Assembly: GCF_026339955.1 (NCBI RefSeq)
Contig: NZ_JAPEPW010000001.1
Span: forward strand, 4,831,001-4,895,000
Direction of reading: 5' to 3'
Length of the DNA stretch: 64,000 nucleotides
Origin: Streptomyces sp. NBC_01549
GTDB taxonomy: Bacteria > Actinomycetota > Actinomycetes > Streptomycetales > Streptomycetaceae
Below, piece by piece: positions 43,278-51,898 of this stretch (the stretch's first letter is position 1; the number at the start of each line of letters is the position of its first letter). A program made the position numbers and the translations under genes. The notes under the pieces were generated by a model. The model was given only the letters and a program-made list of their open reading frames with translations. It searched no databases and was not told where the DNA came from.

Positions 43278-46264
43278 CGGACGTGTGCGCGGCCGGGGGA
43301 GTCCACCGGTGTCACCGGTACTCCGCCGGCCGCGCTGCCCAGCAGCGTCAGCTTCGCCTCGCCCGGACCGGCCGGGGTGGTGCCGTCGGACAGTACGGCG
43401 AGGGCCAGGGTGTTGGCGCCCCGGGTGCGCAGGACGCCGTTGGGCAGGACGAAGGTGTGCTGGGGGCCGACGTCGTTGATGTACTGGCCCATGTTCCAGC
43501 CGTTCAGGAAGATCTGGACGCGGTAGGCGCGGGCCGGGTCGTCGGTGAGGGTGAGCCCGATCGAGGCGTCCACGCCCTGGTCGACCGCCAGCCGGAACCC
43601 GGTGCGGTACCAGACGACTCCCTGCCCGCGCGCCGCCCGCGGGAAGTCCACGACCTGCCAGCCGCTGTCGGCGAACTCCGGCAGATGCCAGCCCTGCCGT
43701 TCCCCGTACAGCCCGCCGTGGTTGAGCGGCCCCCGCACCGGGTCGGGCGCCGCCTCGCCCTGGATCCGCCAGGTGACGGCCGGGCTCGCCCCGGAAAACG
43801 TCACCGCCGTAAGGCCTCGTGCCGCTTTGTGCGTGTCCTTCGCCGCGCCGTCCTCGTCGTGCTGCATCCGGCGTACGAGGACGGAGAGGACGTGCGGTCC
43901 GTTCGCGTACCGCACGGGGAAGGTGGCCGTGGCCGCCCAAGTCCCCTGCCGCACGGTCGACTTGTCCGGAACCGGCATCCGGTGCGTGCCCAGCGGTTGC
44001 CCGTCCAGCCACGCCATCAGCATCCCCTGCGTGCCCGTGACGTACGAGAGGGACACCGACCCGGCGGCGCCGCCCGCGGCCCGGGTGTCCTCGAAGTGCC
44101 CCCGGTACCAGACGTCTCCGTAGTGGAAGCCGTAGTCGTCGGCGAAGAGGACGGGCTGCCCGGCCGGTACGGGGGTGGTGCTGTACGAGGAGGTCCTGTT
44201 CGCGACCTTCCACGCCGAGTCGTCGAACCCGGCGGCCGACTCGGGGTTCTCGACGTGGAAGCGCCAGTCGCCCAGCTCGGGAAGGTGGACGGCGGCGACC
44301 CCCGGCAACCGCTGCTCGGCCCGCAGACTCCCGGAGGTGGTCACCCGGGCCTTCAACATGCGCTGGTTCCAGACCACTTCACTCATCCCACGCGGCCCCC
44401 ACACCTCCAGATCGGCCGCCTCGACCGTGTCACCGGTGAGATGGACGGTCGTACCGCGCAGGGCCGCGGTGCGCAGGAGCGCCGGGCCGTGTACGAGCAC
44501 GGGCCCCGACGGGGTGTCGTGGCGCCACAGTCGCATGGAGGTCTCGTCGTCGGCCAGCAGGAGGAGGAGGGGAGCCCCGGTGCCGCCGCCCTCCACCAAA
44601 ACCTTTGTCAGGCCGCCGAGTTCGGCGTCGACCCGCAGCGCACCGGACGCGTACGTGTGGTCGGCCTTCCCCTCCAGCACGGTGACCGTGGGCTCGCTCG
44701 CGCAGTCGACGGCCGTCCGCGTCGACTCGCCCCTCCGCCCCGTGAACACGGCGATGTCCTGCCGCCCGGCGGTGAGCCACAGCATCGGCTGGGCGCTGGA
44801 GTACCGCAACGTCCGCCGCCCGAGCGGGAGACCGGTGGCGAGCAGTCGGGCGTCGAGGCCGGGGACGGGTACCGGAACGCTCACCCCGGCGAGGGGGACG
44901 GCGGCGAGGACGTCGTCGGTCCGGTCGTTGCGCAGGATGTGGAAGTGCGCCTTGGTGTCCGGGTTGACCAGGTGGTACGCCGTGATCCCGGCGTCCGCCC
45001 CCGCCGCGCCGCCGCTCGCGCCGACCTCGATGTCGGCCGCCCGGTCCAGCTTGGCGAGTTCGGGCACGGAGTGCAGGAGCTGCCCGAGCTGGTGCATCGG
45101 GACCAGCTTCGGGGTGGGCCTGCGGGCCTCGTCGAGGGCGGCCCCGTAGTCGTACGAGGTGTAGACGACCGGCGCGGGCAGCCAGCCCCAGGAGGTCCCC
45201 CCGAACGTCATGTAGACGTTGTGGACCTTGATGCCGTTGGCGAGGTTGGTGAGGTAGAAGCGCCGCTCGTACGCCGCGTCACGCGTCCGCGCCGACTCCG
45301 CGTACCCCTTGCCGTCGAACTCCACCCCGCCCCACGGGTCGAACCAGCCGCCCCCGAACTCGGCCAGCAGCCCCGGGGTGTCGGGACTCGCCGTCGAGCC
45401 GCCCTTCGTACCGCCGATGCCGTAGTAGCCCCAGTCGGGCGGCGGCGCGAAGGGGGAGGGATACCCGTCGAAGCCGTACAGGTAGCGGCCTGTCTCCCCA
45501 CCCGTGTCGAACGTTCCCGGCGCCCAGTACCCGTTGCGCCCCTTGTCGTTGTGGAAGAGCGGCACGTCGATGCCGTCGGCGCGGACCTTGGCGTAGAGGT
45601 GGGCCATGTAGTCGCGCCCACGGGGGCTGGTGACGTTGTTCGCGTACTCGTTCTCCAGCTGGTAGAGGACGATCGTGCCGCCGCCGTGGGTGTAGAGGTG
45701 CCGGGCCGCGATCCGGTTCACGGCGGTCAGCCACTCGTCGACGTACGACAGATAGGTCGGGTCGGAGGTGCGGGCGGTGCCCCGGGTGGCGGTCAGCCAG
45801 CCGGGGAAGCCGCCCGCGTCGACCTCGGCGTTGATGTACGGGCCGGGCCGCAGGATCACGAACAGGCCGGTCTCGGCGGCCGTGCGCAGGAACAGGTCCA
45901 GGTCGCGGACGCCGGTGAAGTCGTAGTGTCCGGGCGCGGGGGAGTGGTAGTTCCAGGAGACGTAGACGCTGATGGTGTTGTACCCGTGGGCGCGCAGCTT
46001 CTCCAGGACGTCCCGCCAGAGGGAGGGGCTCGGCAGCCGGAAGGGGTGGACCTCGCCGGACCACAGGACGGCCCGGCGTCCGTCGACCAGCATCGAGTAC
46101 TTGTCGAAGCCCACCGTGTGGCGGGTGCCGTCGGCGGCGGGCGGCCCCGGTGCGGGGCCGGTGGGGGCGGTCGTGTGGGCGAAGGCGCCGTCGCACCCGC
46201 CGAGCGAGAGGCCGAGCGCGGTGGTGCCGGCGAGTGCGCTGAAGGTACGTCTGCTCAACACCAT
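43274..46264 (-). CDS. exported GH35 beta-galactosidase
   Basis: 996 residues. The N-terminus has a perfect twin-arginine signal (SRRTFSALAG) and a lipobox-like LGGC ending at Cys24, so it is probably a Tat-exported lipoprotein. The GH35 catalytic pair is Glu206 (QLENEYANN, acid/base) and Glu302 (LLAEFGGGWFDPW, nucleophile). The long C-terminal part (about 420-996) contains jelly-roll modules (WYRGHFED; WYRTGFRL; LNGWNMGQYI). It removes terminal beta-galactose, for example from arabinogalactan side chains, complementing the arabinan enzymes next door. ATG 46264 is taken with AAAGG 7 nt upstream; a longer frame to 46456 is untranslated leader. It converges with the GH51 gene in a shared CTAG. 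Confidence 0.9.
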   Translation of the reverse strand: MVLSRRTFSALAGTTALGLSLGGCDGAFAHTTAPTGPAPGPPAADGTRHTVGFDKYSMLVDGRRAVLWSGEVHPFRLPSPSLWRDVLEKLRAHGYNTISVYVSWNYHSPAPGHYDFTGVRDLDLFLRTAAETGLFVILRPGPYINAEVDAGGFPGWLTATRGTARTSDPTYLSYVDEWLTAVNRIAARHLYTHGGGTIVLYQLENEYANNVTSPRGRDYMAHLYAKVRADGIDVPLFHNDKGRNGYWAPGTFDTGGETGRYLYGFDGYPSPFAPPPDWGYYGIGGTKGGSTASPDTPGLLAEFGGGWFDPWGGVEFDGKGYAESARTRDAAYERRFYLTNLANGIKVHNVYMTFGGTSWGWLPAPVVYTSYDYGAALDEARRPTPKLVPMHQLGQLLHSVPELAKLDRAADIEVGASGGAAGADAGITAYHLVNPDTKAHFHILRNDRTDDVLAAVPLAGVSVPVPVPGLDARLLATGLPLGRRTLRYSSAQPMLWLTAGRQDIAVFTGRRGESTRTAVDCASEPTVTVLEGKADHTYASGALRVDAELGGLTKVLVEGGGTGAPLLLLLADDETSMRLWRHDTPSGPVLVHGPALLRTAALRGTTVHLTGDTVEAADLEVWGPRGMSEVVWNQRMLKARVTTSGSLRAEQRLPGVAAVHLPELGDWRFHVENPESAAGFDDSAWKVANRTSSYSTTPVPAGQPVLFADDYGFHYGDVWYRGHFEDTRAAGGAAGSVSLSYVTGTQGMLMAWLDGQPLGTHRMPVPDKSTVRQGTWAATATFPVRYANGPHVLSVLVRRMQHDEDGAAKDTHKAARGLTAVTFSGASPAVTWRIQGEAAPDPVRGPLNHGGLYGERQGWHLPEFADSGWQVVDFPRAARGQGVVWYRTGFRLAVDQGVDASIGLTLTDDPARAYRVQIFLNGWNMGQYINDVGPQHTFVLPNGVLRTRGANTLALAVLSDGTTPAGPGEAKLTLLGSAAGGVPVTPVDSPGRAHVR

Positions 46265-46404
46265 GCGGGGCCTTTCGAGGACAGCGGCGCGGGTGCGGCC
46301 ATTGTCCACAGGGAGACGATCACCTGCGCACAGGACATCCCACACATTCCCGGAGGGGATCCTCGCAGCTCTGCGGCGGCCTGAAGAACGGCCGGGCAGG
46401 TGGG

Positions 46405-47001
46405 TCAGGAGGGCTTGGCCGAGGACAGGGCGGTGACCGTCACCTTGTCGTCGCACTCGGCGATGACACCGTCCGTCAGCGCGACCTGGTGCGCTCCGGC
46501 ACCCGGGACACCCACCACCAGGGTCGGATAGCCGGCGGGTGTGGCTCCGGACTTGCAGTAGCCGTCGGCCTCACCCTGGACCTGGACGAACGTCAGCTTG
46601 GTCCACGCCTTCCCGCCCGGCGCGATCTTCACCGTGGACGCGGCCCCGGTCGTGGTCACCTTGAGGGGACGGTTCTTCTGAGGGGAACCGTTGCCCGCCC
46701 CCGCCACGGTCGGATACCCCCGGACGGTGCACGCCTTGCCGGACACGTTGGTGAACTCGACGACCGTCGCGCCGGTCCCGGTACCGTCCGGCCGCACCGC
46801 GGCCTGGCGCATGGAGGCGTTGAGATCCGACACTCCGCAGGCCTTCGCCCCGGTGGACGCGGCCGGCTTGACCGGAGCGCCGGGCGGCGATGAGCCCGCG
46901 CCCGCCGGGCTCCCGCCCGGCTGACACGCGGTCATGAGCAGGGTGGCCGCCGACGCGGTCACCAGCGCGGTCGCGACCCTGCGGATACCGATTCCGTACA
47001 T
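46405..47001 (-). CDS. DUF4232 lipoprotein
   Basis: 198 residues. A signal peptide of about 25 residues ends in the lipobox LMTAC, so the mature protein is lipid-anchored outside the membrane. A Gly/Ser/Pro-rich linker leads to a beta-rich domain of the DUF4232 type (AACGVSDL-like start ACGVSDLNASM, VVEFTNVSGKACTVRGYPTV, then AWTKLTFVQV and CDDKVTVTAL). Four Cys residues could form two disulphides. Function unknown; the domain is common among Streptomyces surface proteins. The flanking gaps (46265-46404 and 47002-47147) hold no further gene. Confidence 0.82.
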   Translation of the reverse strand: MYGIGIRRVATALVTASAATLLMTACQPGGSPAGAGSSPPGAPVKPAASTGAKACGVSDLNASMRQAAVRPDGTGTGATVVEFTNVSGKACTVRGYPTVAGAGNGSPQKNRPLKVTTTGAASTVKIAPGGKAWTKLTFVQVQGEADGYCKSGATPAGYPTLVVGVPGAGAHQVALTDGVIAECDDKVTVTALSSAKPS

Positions 47002-47147
47002 GAAGTCCCCCGAAGCGGTTCAGGCGGCGCCGGTCTCTCACCGACACTCGTCGCTTCAGAGCGCGTCATCGGTTTCCGGGGTTCACCTGCTGGGCTGTCT
47101 GTGACATGACGGTGACACAGCGGGTCTTACCGCGCATTTCGGGACGA

Positions 47148-48242
47148 TCAAATGAGCGGCGCGTGGGGAGCCGCCCACCCGTTCGGAGATGGCTGGGCAG
47201 CCGCCCACAGGAGGTCGCGGGTCAGTTCGAGCACGCTCGGTGTGCCCGTCAGGCTCATCGCCTCGATGAGTTCGTCGGTGAGGTCGTCGATCAGGCGGGT
47301 CACGCCGGCGGCGCCGCGGACGGTCAGCGCCCACAGGACGGGCCGGCCCACGAACACGGCGCGGGCGCCGAGGGCGAGGGCGGCGAGGATGTGGGTGCCG
47401 CGGCGCAGTCCGCCGTCCACGTAGACCTCGGCACCGGTGCCCGCCACCGCGTCGACGACCTCCGGCAGGGCCCAGGCGGTGGGCACCAGACCGTCCAGGT
47501 GCCGCCCGCCGTGGTTCGAGACGATGAGGCCCGACGCCCCCGCCGCCACCAGTTCCCGCGCGTCGTCGCCGCGCAGCACACCTTTGACGACGATGGGGAG
47601 ACCGCCGGACCGCTCGCGCAGCCAGCCGATGACGTCGGGGGTCAGATCGGGCGCGTGCTCGGCGGCCTCGGGCGAGGGGACGCCGGTGACGTTGCCGTAC
47701 AGGTCCTCCGGCCCCACGAAGTCACCGACGTGCGCGCCATGCTTGCCCCGTGACCCGATGACCGGCGTGTCGGCGGTCAGTACGACCGCCCGCGCCCCGG
47801 CGGCGAGGGCCCGTTCCAGTGTTTCGATGGTCAGGACGGGGTCCCGGGCCACGTACACCTGAACCCACCACGGCGCCCGGCTCGGCACCAGGTCGGCGAA
47901 CGGCACCGCGGTGTTCGAGGTCACCGCCAGCAGCGATCCCGCCGCCGCGACGCCCCGCGCGGTGGCGGCCTCCCCGTCGGGGTGGGCCTTGCGCTGCAGG
48001 GTGCTGGGCGCGACGAGTACGGGCGTCCGAACGGGGGTGCCCAGTACGGTCGTCGAGGCGTCGCAGGTCGAGACGTCCCGCAACAGTCTCGCCCGGTAAC
48101 GGAACTGGTCCCAGGCCGAGGTCGCCTCCGCGACGCTCATGCCGCGACCGGAGCCGCGCCGGAAGTGCGCGTAGACGTCCTCCGGCAGCACCTCGGCGGC
48201 TCGCTCCTGGAGACCGTCCATCCAGCGACCGATGTCTGTCAC
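47148..48242 (-). CDS. FMN-dependent alpha-hydroxyacid oxidase/dehydrogenase
   Basis: 364 residues of the glycolate oxidase / L-lactate dehydrogenase family, a TIM barrel with FMN. The catalytic His is His244 in SNHGGRHLD, the FMN-contacting Lys is Lys220 (VVKGVL), and the C-terminal VDGGLRRGTHILAALALGA and VGRPVLW motifs bind the flavin phosphate. It oxidises an L-alpha-hydroxy acid such as lactate to the keto acid. A perfect 21-bp inverted repeat lies 11 nt upstream of the start codon, so it is probably under a dedicated repressor. It is divergent from the DUF664 gene. Confidence 0.9.
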   Translation of the reverse strand: MTDIGRWMDGLQERAAEVLPEDVYAHFRRGSGRGMSVAEATSAWDQFRYRARLLRDVSTCDASTTVLGTPVRTPVLVAPSTLQRKAHPDGEAATARGVAAAGSLLAVTSNTAVPFADLVPSRAPWWVQVYVARDPVLTIETLERALAAGARAVVLTADTPVIGSRGKHGAHVGDFVGPEDLYGNVTGVPSPEAAEHAPDLTPDVIGWLRERSGGLPIVVKGVLRGDDARELVAAGASGLIVSNHGGRHLDGLVPTAWALPEVVDAVAGTGAEVYVDGGLRRGTHILAALALGARAVFVGRPVLWALTVRGAAGVTRLIDDLTDELIEAMSLTGTPSVLELTRDLLWAAAQPSPNGWAAPHAPLI

Positions 48243-48252
48243 CTGACATCCC

Positions 48253-48273
48253 TTCGTCGTACGGTACGACGAA
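48253..48273. promoter_or_regulatory. perfect 21-bp inverted repeat upstream of the hydroxyacid oxidase
   Basis: TTCGTCGTAC, a central G, then GTACGACGAA: both ten-base arms match without error. It sits in the 110-nt gap between the divergent oxidase (start 48242) and DUF664 gene (start 48353), close to the oxidase start. It could be a regulator operator or an mRNA hairpin that hides the ribosome binding site. Confidence 0.7.
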
Positions 48274-48352
48274 GCAAGGGTGCCCCAGGCAGCCGCCTCG
48301 GCGGTCTAATTCGCTCGACACCGTACGGGTGGGGCGGTGATGCTGCACCCTT

Positions 48353-48865
48353 ATGACGCGAACCGACACGCCTCCCGCCTGGGACGAGCGCACACAGCTG
48401 ACCACCTTCCTCGACTACGCCCGCGCCACCGCCCGCGCCAAGTGCGAGGGCGTCTCCCCGGAGCACGCGCGCGAGGCCCCACTGCCCGGATCCCCCCTGA
48501 TGACGCTGTGCGGGCTGATCAGCCATCTGCGCTGGGTCGAGCACTACTGGTTCGAGGTGGTGTTCCTCGGCGAGGAGGACTCGGGGCCGATCGCGGCCGC
48601 GACCGAGGAGGATCCCGATCCCGAGATGCGGATCGCCGTCGACGTTCTGCTGCCCCAACTCCTGGACGAGTACGAGGAGCAGAGTGTCCGCCACCGTCTC
48701 CTGGTCGCCGGCCACGACCTGGACACCACGGCCAAGCGCCCGATCCGCGACGGCCGCCACGTCGACCTGCGCTGGATTCTCCTCCACCTGATCGAGGAGA
48801 CCTCCCGTCACAACGGGCACGTGGACATCGTCCGGGAACTTGTCGACGGCGTGACGGGGTTCTGA
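48353..48865 (+). CDS. DinB-like DUF664 protein (mycothiol-dependent enzyme family)
   Basis: 170 residues, four-helix DinB-like fold. Motifs TLCGLISHLRWVEHYWFEVVFLG (about 51-73) and DLRWILLHLIEETSRHNGHVDIVRELVDG (C-terminal) carry the spaced His residues that form the metal site of DUF664 mycothiol S-transferases. The ATG at 48353 follows CACCCTT with no classical ribosome binding site, so it may be leaderless or weakly translated. The glyoxalase-like gene starts 4 nt after its stop; the two probably form an operon for small-molecule detoxification. Confidence 0.83.
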   Translation: MTRTDTPPAWDERTQLTTFLDYARATARAKCEGVSPEHAREAPLPGSPLMTLCGLISHLRWVEHYWFEVVFLGEEDSGPIAAATEEDPDPEMRIAVDVLLPQLLDEYEEQSVRHRLLVAGHDLDTTAKRPIRDGRHVDLRWILLHLIEETSRHNGHVDIVRELVDGVTGF

Positions 48866-48869
48866 GCTC

Positions 48870-49262
48870 ATGAGCGAAACAAGTGGGCTGAACCCCACCA
48901 TCCGAACCCTCACCTTCGACTGCACGGGTGACCCGTACGATCTCGGGCTGTTCTGGAGCGAGCTGCTCGGCCGCCCGCTGGCCGAGGACGACAAGCCGGG
49001 CGACCCGGAGGCGCTGCTGCGCGACCCGTCGGGTGGCCCGACGCTGCTCTTCGTGCGCGTCCCCGAGGGCAAGTCGGCCAAGAACCGCATCCACTTCGAC
49101 CTCCAGCCGCACGGCCGGACCCGCGCCCAGGAGGTCGCCCGCGCCCTCTCCCTGGGCGCTCGCCAGATCGCCGACCACACCCGTCCGGACGGCGGCGGCT
49201 GGGTCACCCTCGCCGACCCCGAGGGGAACGAATTCTGCGTGGAGCGCGGCGAGTTGGGCTAG
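48870..49262 (+). CDS. VOC/glyoxalase-superfamily protein
   Basis: 130 residues with two beta-alpha-beta-beta-beta units. The first starts IRTLTFDCTGDPYDLGLFWSELLGR and the second RIHFDLQPHGRTRAQEVARALSLGARQI, ending in DPEGNEFCVE, the typical VOC end. The glyoxalase I metal residues are not fully preserved, so it may be a bleomycin-resistance-type binder, not an isomerase. It stops 7 nt before the end of the convergent SnoaL-like gene. Confidence 0.85.
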   Translation: MSETSGLNPTIRTLTFDCTGDPYDLGLFWSELLGRPLAEDDKPGDPEALLRDPSGGPTLLFVRVPEGKSAKNRIHFDLQPHGRTRAQEVARALSLGARQIADHTRPDGGGWVTLADPEGNEFCVERGELG

Positions 49263-49269
49263 CCGACGC

Positions 49270-49692
49270 TCAGCGCCGCGCGTGCGTCACCCCGTTCAAC
49301 GGCACCCGCCGCGCCTCCACCGCCCGCCGCGCGATGCGCCACCCCTCGGCACGCCGCACCACGACGTCCTCGTACGACACCGATCCGCACCGGCCGTCCG
49401 CCATGACCGCCAGCCCTTTGGACCGCACCTGCGCGCGGCCGTCACCAAGGTCGTCGGTGATGACGATGTTGGTGACGTGATGGGCGACGGCGTTCGCGGC
49501 GCCGAGCGCGAGGGCCGCGTCCTGGATCGCCTCTATCCCGACCAACTCGCCCTGCCCGAAGGCGGACACGTCGTAGACGACGTCCTCGGTGAACAGTTCC
49601 GTCAGTTCGTCGAGGCGTCCGTCGTCGAAGAGGTGGCCGTGCAGGGAGATCAACTCCGCGATGGCCAGGCGGTCTTCGGTGGAGAGTGTCAT
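49270..49692 (-). CDS. SnoaL/NTF2-like protein
   Basis: 140 residues. The cone-shaped NTF2 fold is recognisable from EDRLAIAELISLHGHLFDDGRLDELTELFTEDVVYDVS, then HHVTNIVITD and EDVVVRRAEGWRIARRAV. The Asp/His pair seen in limonene-epoxide hydrolase and SnoaL cyclases is only partly present, so function is open (cyclase, dehydratase or ligand binding). GGAAGGG lies 6 nt before ATG 49692. Confidence 0.82.
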   Translation of the reverse strand: MTLSTEDRLAIAELISLHGHLFDDGRLDELTELFTEDVVYDVSAFGQGELVGIEAIQDAALALGAANAVAHHVTNIVITDDLGDGRAQVRSKGLAVMADGRCGSVSYEDVVVRRAEGWRIARRAVEARRVPLNGVTHARR

Positions 49693-49739
49693 GGCGGGCC
49701 CTTCCGGATACTTCCGTGCAGCCGGTCGGGGCCCACGGG

Positions 49740-50480
49740 CTACGTTCTTGGGTGCTTGGACCGCTTCACAGTGTGGCAGGCGTGTCGGGGGCCGTGCTGG
49801 GGTGAGATCTGGCCGACGAGTTCCCGGAAGCAGATCAGGGCGGTGATGGGCGGGATTCCGACGACCACCATCGCCAGCAGGGAACGCGGAGACTGACCGA
49901 CGCAGAGGGCCACCGCAGTGGCGGAGGCGATCAGCATCACGGCCCAGGACCGCCGCGCGCTCCGGTGCTGAACGGTCGCCCGCAGGATGGACAGACCCGC
50001 CACGAGCCACGGTCCGTACACCATCAGCGGCCACCATCGTGCCAACTTCGCCGAAACCACCAGCAAAGAAATACCGCGCAGTTGGTTGTATGAATAAGAG
50101 ACGGACCATCCCAACATCATCACCGCGGATACAATGATCATTACGACCAGGAAAACAACCGTGATGATCCTGTGCTTTGCGGCAATGGCCTGAAAGCCTG
50201 GCCTGGGCCTGCGCCGGTTGATCGGGCGGCGCGGCAGCGCATGGCTGTGCGGCGGCCCCGCAGCGGTGGGCGCCGCGCTCGACGTCGTGTACAGCATCTG
50301 CGCCAGCTCTTCGTCCGGATCCCACGCGTCCGGCGCGATCGTGGGCTCGGAGACGTGCCAGAAGTGTTGCGTGCCGAGCTGGTCAACACCGTTGAGGTGC
50401 GGGTTCAGTGGATCGTAGGGGGTGGCTCGCGGATCGAGCTGAATGTCGCGGAGGGTGGGATCGTCCTGAGTCCAGTCCAT
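49740..50480 (-). CDS. DUF2637-like membrane protein
   Basis: 246 residues. The first 95 are polar and acidic, ending in an Arg-rich stretch (RRPINRRRPRPGF). About four membrane helices follow (ITVVFLVVMIIVSAVMMLGW, LLVVSAKLARWWPLMVY..., WAVMLIASATAVALCV, LLAMVVVGIPPITALICFREL). The pattern SYSYNQLRGISLL recalls DUF2637/SpdB-type proteins of conjugative elements, but the match is weak and no other conjugation gene is here. The downstream 27 nt separate it from the small hypothetical gene on the same strand, transcribed before it. Confidence 0.6.
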   Translation of the reverse strand: MDWTQDDPTLRDIQLDPRATPYDPLNPHLNGVDQLGTQHFWHVSEPTIAPDAWDPDEELAQMLYTTSSAAPTAAGPPHSHALPRRPINRRRPRPGFQAIAAKHRIITVVFLVVMIIVSAVMMLGWSVSYSYNQLRGISLLVVSAKLARWWPLMVYGPWLVAGLSILRATVQHRSARRSWAVMLIASATAVALCVGQSPRSLLAMVVVGIPPITALICFRELVGQISPQHGPRHACHTVKRSKHPRT

Positions 50481-50507
50481 CTGTCTGCGGCTCCTTCGCG
50501 CCCCGGC

Positions 50508-50663
50508 TCAGAGGGATCCGTCTGCGGTGTGTCCGTCCCACGCGGCCCGGAGGTATTCGGTCTCCATGCGGTTCATGGCCTTGAGGAACTCCTCGAGCAG
50601 GTCCGCGCAGTGCTCCAGGCGTGTCCTCCCGTCGACGGTGTCGAGCCAGTCGTTTGCGTGCAT
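50508..50663 (-). CDS. small hypothetical protein upstream of the DUF2637-like gene
   Basis: 51 residues (MHANDWLDTVDGRTRLEHCADLL... is the opening, helical and acidic), no membrane segment. Codon use is Streptomyces-like only from this ATG onward; the longer frame to 50720 crosses AT-rich sequence with poor third-position GC and is taken as promoter. It probably shares a transcript with the membrane protein behind it. No family recognised. The remaining gap 50664-50820 is AT-rich promoter-like sequence and the terminator of the dioxygenase gene. Confidence 0.5.
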   Translation of the reverse strand: MHANDWLDTVDGRTRLEHCADLLEEFLKAMNRMETEYLRAAWDGHTADGSL

Positions 50664-50781
50664 ATCTTTTGGAGTCACGTCTGAATAACGAGCACCATAG
50701 GGTGTAAGGCATTCGGGCATTCAGGGGAATGTGCGTCCATAGATCCACAGATCAATTGAGATGATCGTGGTGTTATCGGTG

Positions 50782-50811
50782 AGGGCCCCGCCGGGCTTCC
50801 GGCGGGGCCCT
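50782..50811 (-). terminator. strong GC hairpin terminator
   Basis: AGGGCCCCGCCGG (50782-50794) pairs perfectly with CCGGCGGGGCCCT (50799-50811) around GCTT. It stands 10 nt beyond the stop of the intradiol dioxygenase gene. No long T-run follows, as is usual in Streptomyces. Confidence 0.75.
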
Positions 50812-50820
50812 CGTGCGGTG

Positions 50821-51582
50821 TCAGCTGGTTTCCACGCCGAGCGTCAGCGTGCCCGTGTAGCCCGATGCCGTCGTGCTGCCCAGGGGCGTCAGCGTGAGGA
50901 GGCCTGACGCGGCGCCTCCGTCGTCGTAGATCGAGTCCTGGGCGAGGGTGGTGCGGGTGACCGTGTTCGTGGAGTACGGGGAGAGCTTGGCCACCGCCAC
51001 CGTGATCGTTTCGTTGATGAAGAGCTGGCCGGTGTGGATCTCACGGCCGCCGGTGAAGCTGCCGTCCGAGGTGAGCGTGACTCCTGTGTGCACCTTGACG
51101 TGGATGTGGACGCAGCGACCCCGGTACCAGCCGGGGTAGATGGTCGTCAGGTGCGCCACCCCGTCGGTGCCGGACAGCACGCCGCCCCGCAGGAACGTGC
51201 CGTCGTCCGGTTCGCTGTGGCCGTTGTTGCCGACGAAGCCGGAGTACTCGCCCAGCGCGTCGCTGTGCCAGATCTCCACGAGGGCGCCGGAGAGCGGGGC
51301 GCAGGTGTCGTCGTCGACGACGGTGAGCGCGAGTTTGAGCGGGATTCCGGCCTTGCCTTCGGTGACATCGGCGCGGACCAGGGCGCCGTCCAGGTAGTAG
51401 GGGCCTTCGGTCAGCTTCTTCGTGAGGGTGCAGACGGCCGCCGCGGCGACGGGGGTCGCGTCCGCCGTGTCGGTTGTGGGGGCTTCAGGTGCTGCGGCGC
51501 CCACGACCAGCGCTGCGGCCGTGGCTCCCGTGGCGATCAGTACGGTGCGACGCCCGAGTGGGGTTTCTGAAGTGTCTGTCAT
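50821..51582 (-). CDS. exported intradiol ring-cleavage dioxygenase-like protein
   Basis: 253 residues. An N-terminal twin-arginine signal (GRRTVLIATGATAAALVVGAAA) implies export by Tat, typical for proteins that fold with iron inside the cell. The mature part matches the intradiol dioxygenase family: EGPYYLDGALVRADVTEGKAGIPL, the conserved EIWHSDALGEYSG (Tyr ligand), YPGWYRGR (second Tyr) and HIHVKVH (His ligands), giving the 2-Tyr 2-His ferric site. It may cleave catechols released outside the cell, for example from lignin. ATG 51582 is preferred; GTG 51588 is possible. Confidence 0.85.
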   Translation of the reverse strand: MTDTSETPLGRRTVLIATGATAAALVVGAAAPEAPTTDTADATPVAAAAVCTLTKKLTEGPYYLDGALVRADVTEGKAGIPLKLALTVVDDDTCAPLSGALVEIWHSDALGEYSGFVGNNGHSEPDDGTFLRGGVLSGTDGVAHLTTIYPGWYRGRCVHIHVKVHTGVTLTSDGSFTGGREIHTGQLFINETITVAVAKLSPYSTNTVTRTTLAQDSIYDDGGAASGLLTLTPLGSTTASGYTGTLTLGVETS

Positions 51583-51706
51583 GAACACGGCACCGTAGAA
51601 ACGGTTGCTGTCGGTCAGCTGTCAGTACGGCAAAGTGACGGCCCGTCAAGTTCTTTGTGGGACAGCCGGGAGGCGGCGGCTGGCACCGCCGGCGTCCTGC
51701 TCACGG

Positions 51707-51898
51707 TTAGTGACGCGCGCCTGCGGCGTACGTGAGGAAGTCGGTCCAGGTGGTGGGGGAGAGGGTGAGGTGGGGGCCGTGCGTGTTCTTGGAGTCGCGG
51801 ACGTGGATGGTGGAGGGGCAGGTGGCGACCTCGACGCAGTCGCCGGAACCGCCGCTGCTGTAGCTCGACTTGAACCACGCCAGTTCGCTGGTGCTCAT
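51707..51898 (-). CDS. DUF397 small protein
   Basis: 63 residues with the DUF397 pattern WFKSSYSSGGSGDCVEVA followed by VRDSKNTHGP and FLTYAAG. These proteins are paired with XRE-DUF5753 regulators across Streptomyces (BldB/WhiJ-like systems) and may bind the regulator. The start overlaps the stop of the regulator gene (ATGA), confirming the pair. Confidence 0.9.
   Translation of the reverse strand: MSTSELAWFKSSYSSGGSGDCVEVATCPSTIHVRDSKNTHGPHLTLSPTTWTDFLTYAAGARH

Noticed and set aside
42278..46384. 1368-codon plus-strand frame spanning the GH51 and GH35 genes
   Set aside because: Crosses two convergent real genes out of frame; low-complexity Arg/Gly/Val translation.
49740..50480. Conjugative plasmid remnant suggested by the SpdB/DUF2637-like protein
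   Set aside because: No TraB, relaxase, replication or other spd genes are nearby and the match is weak.
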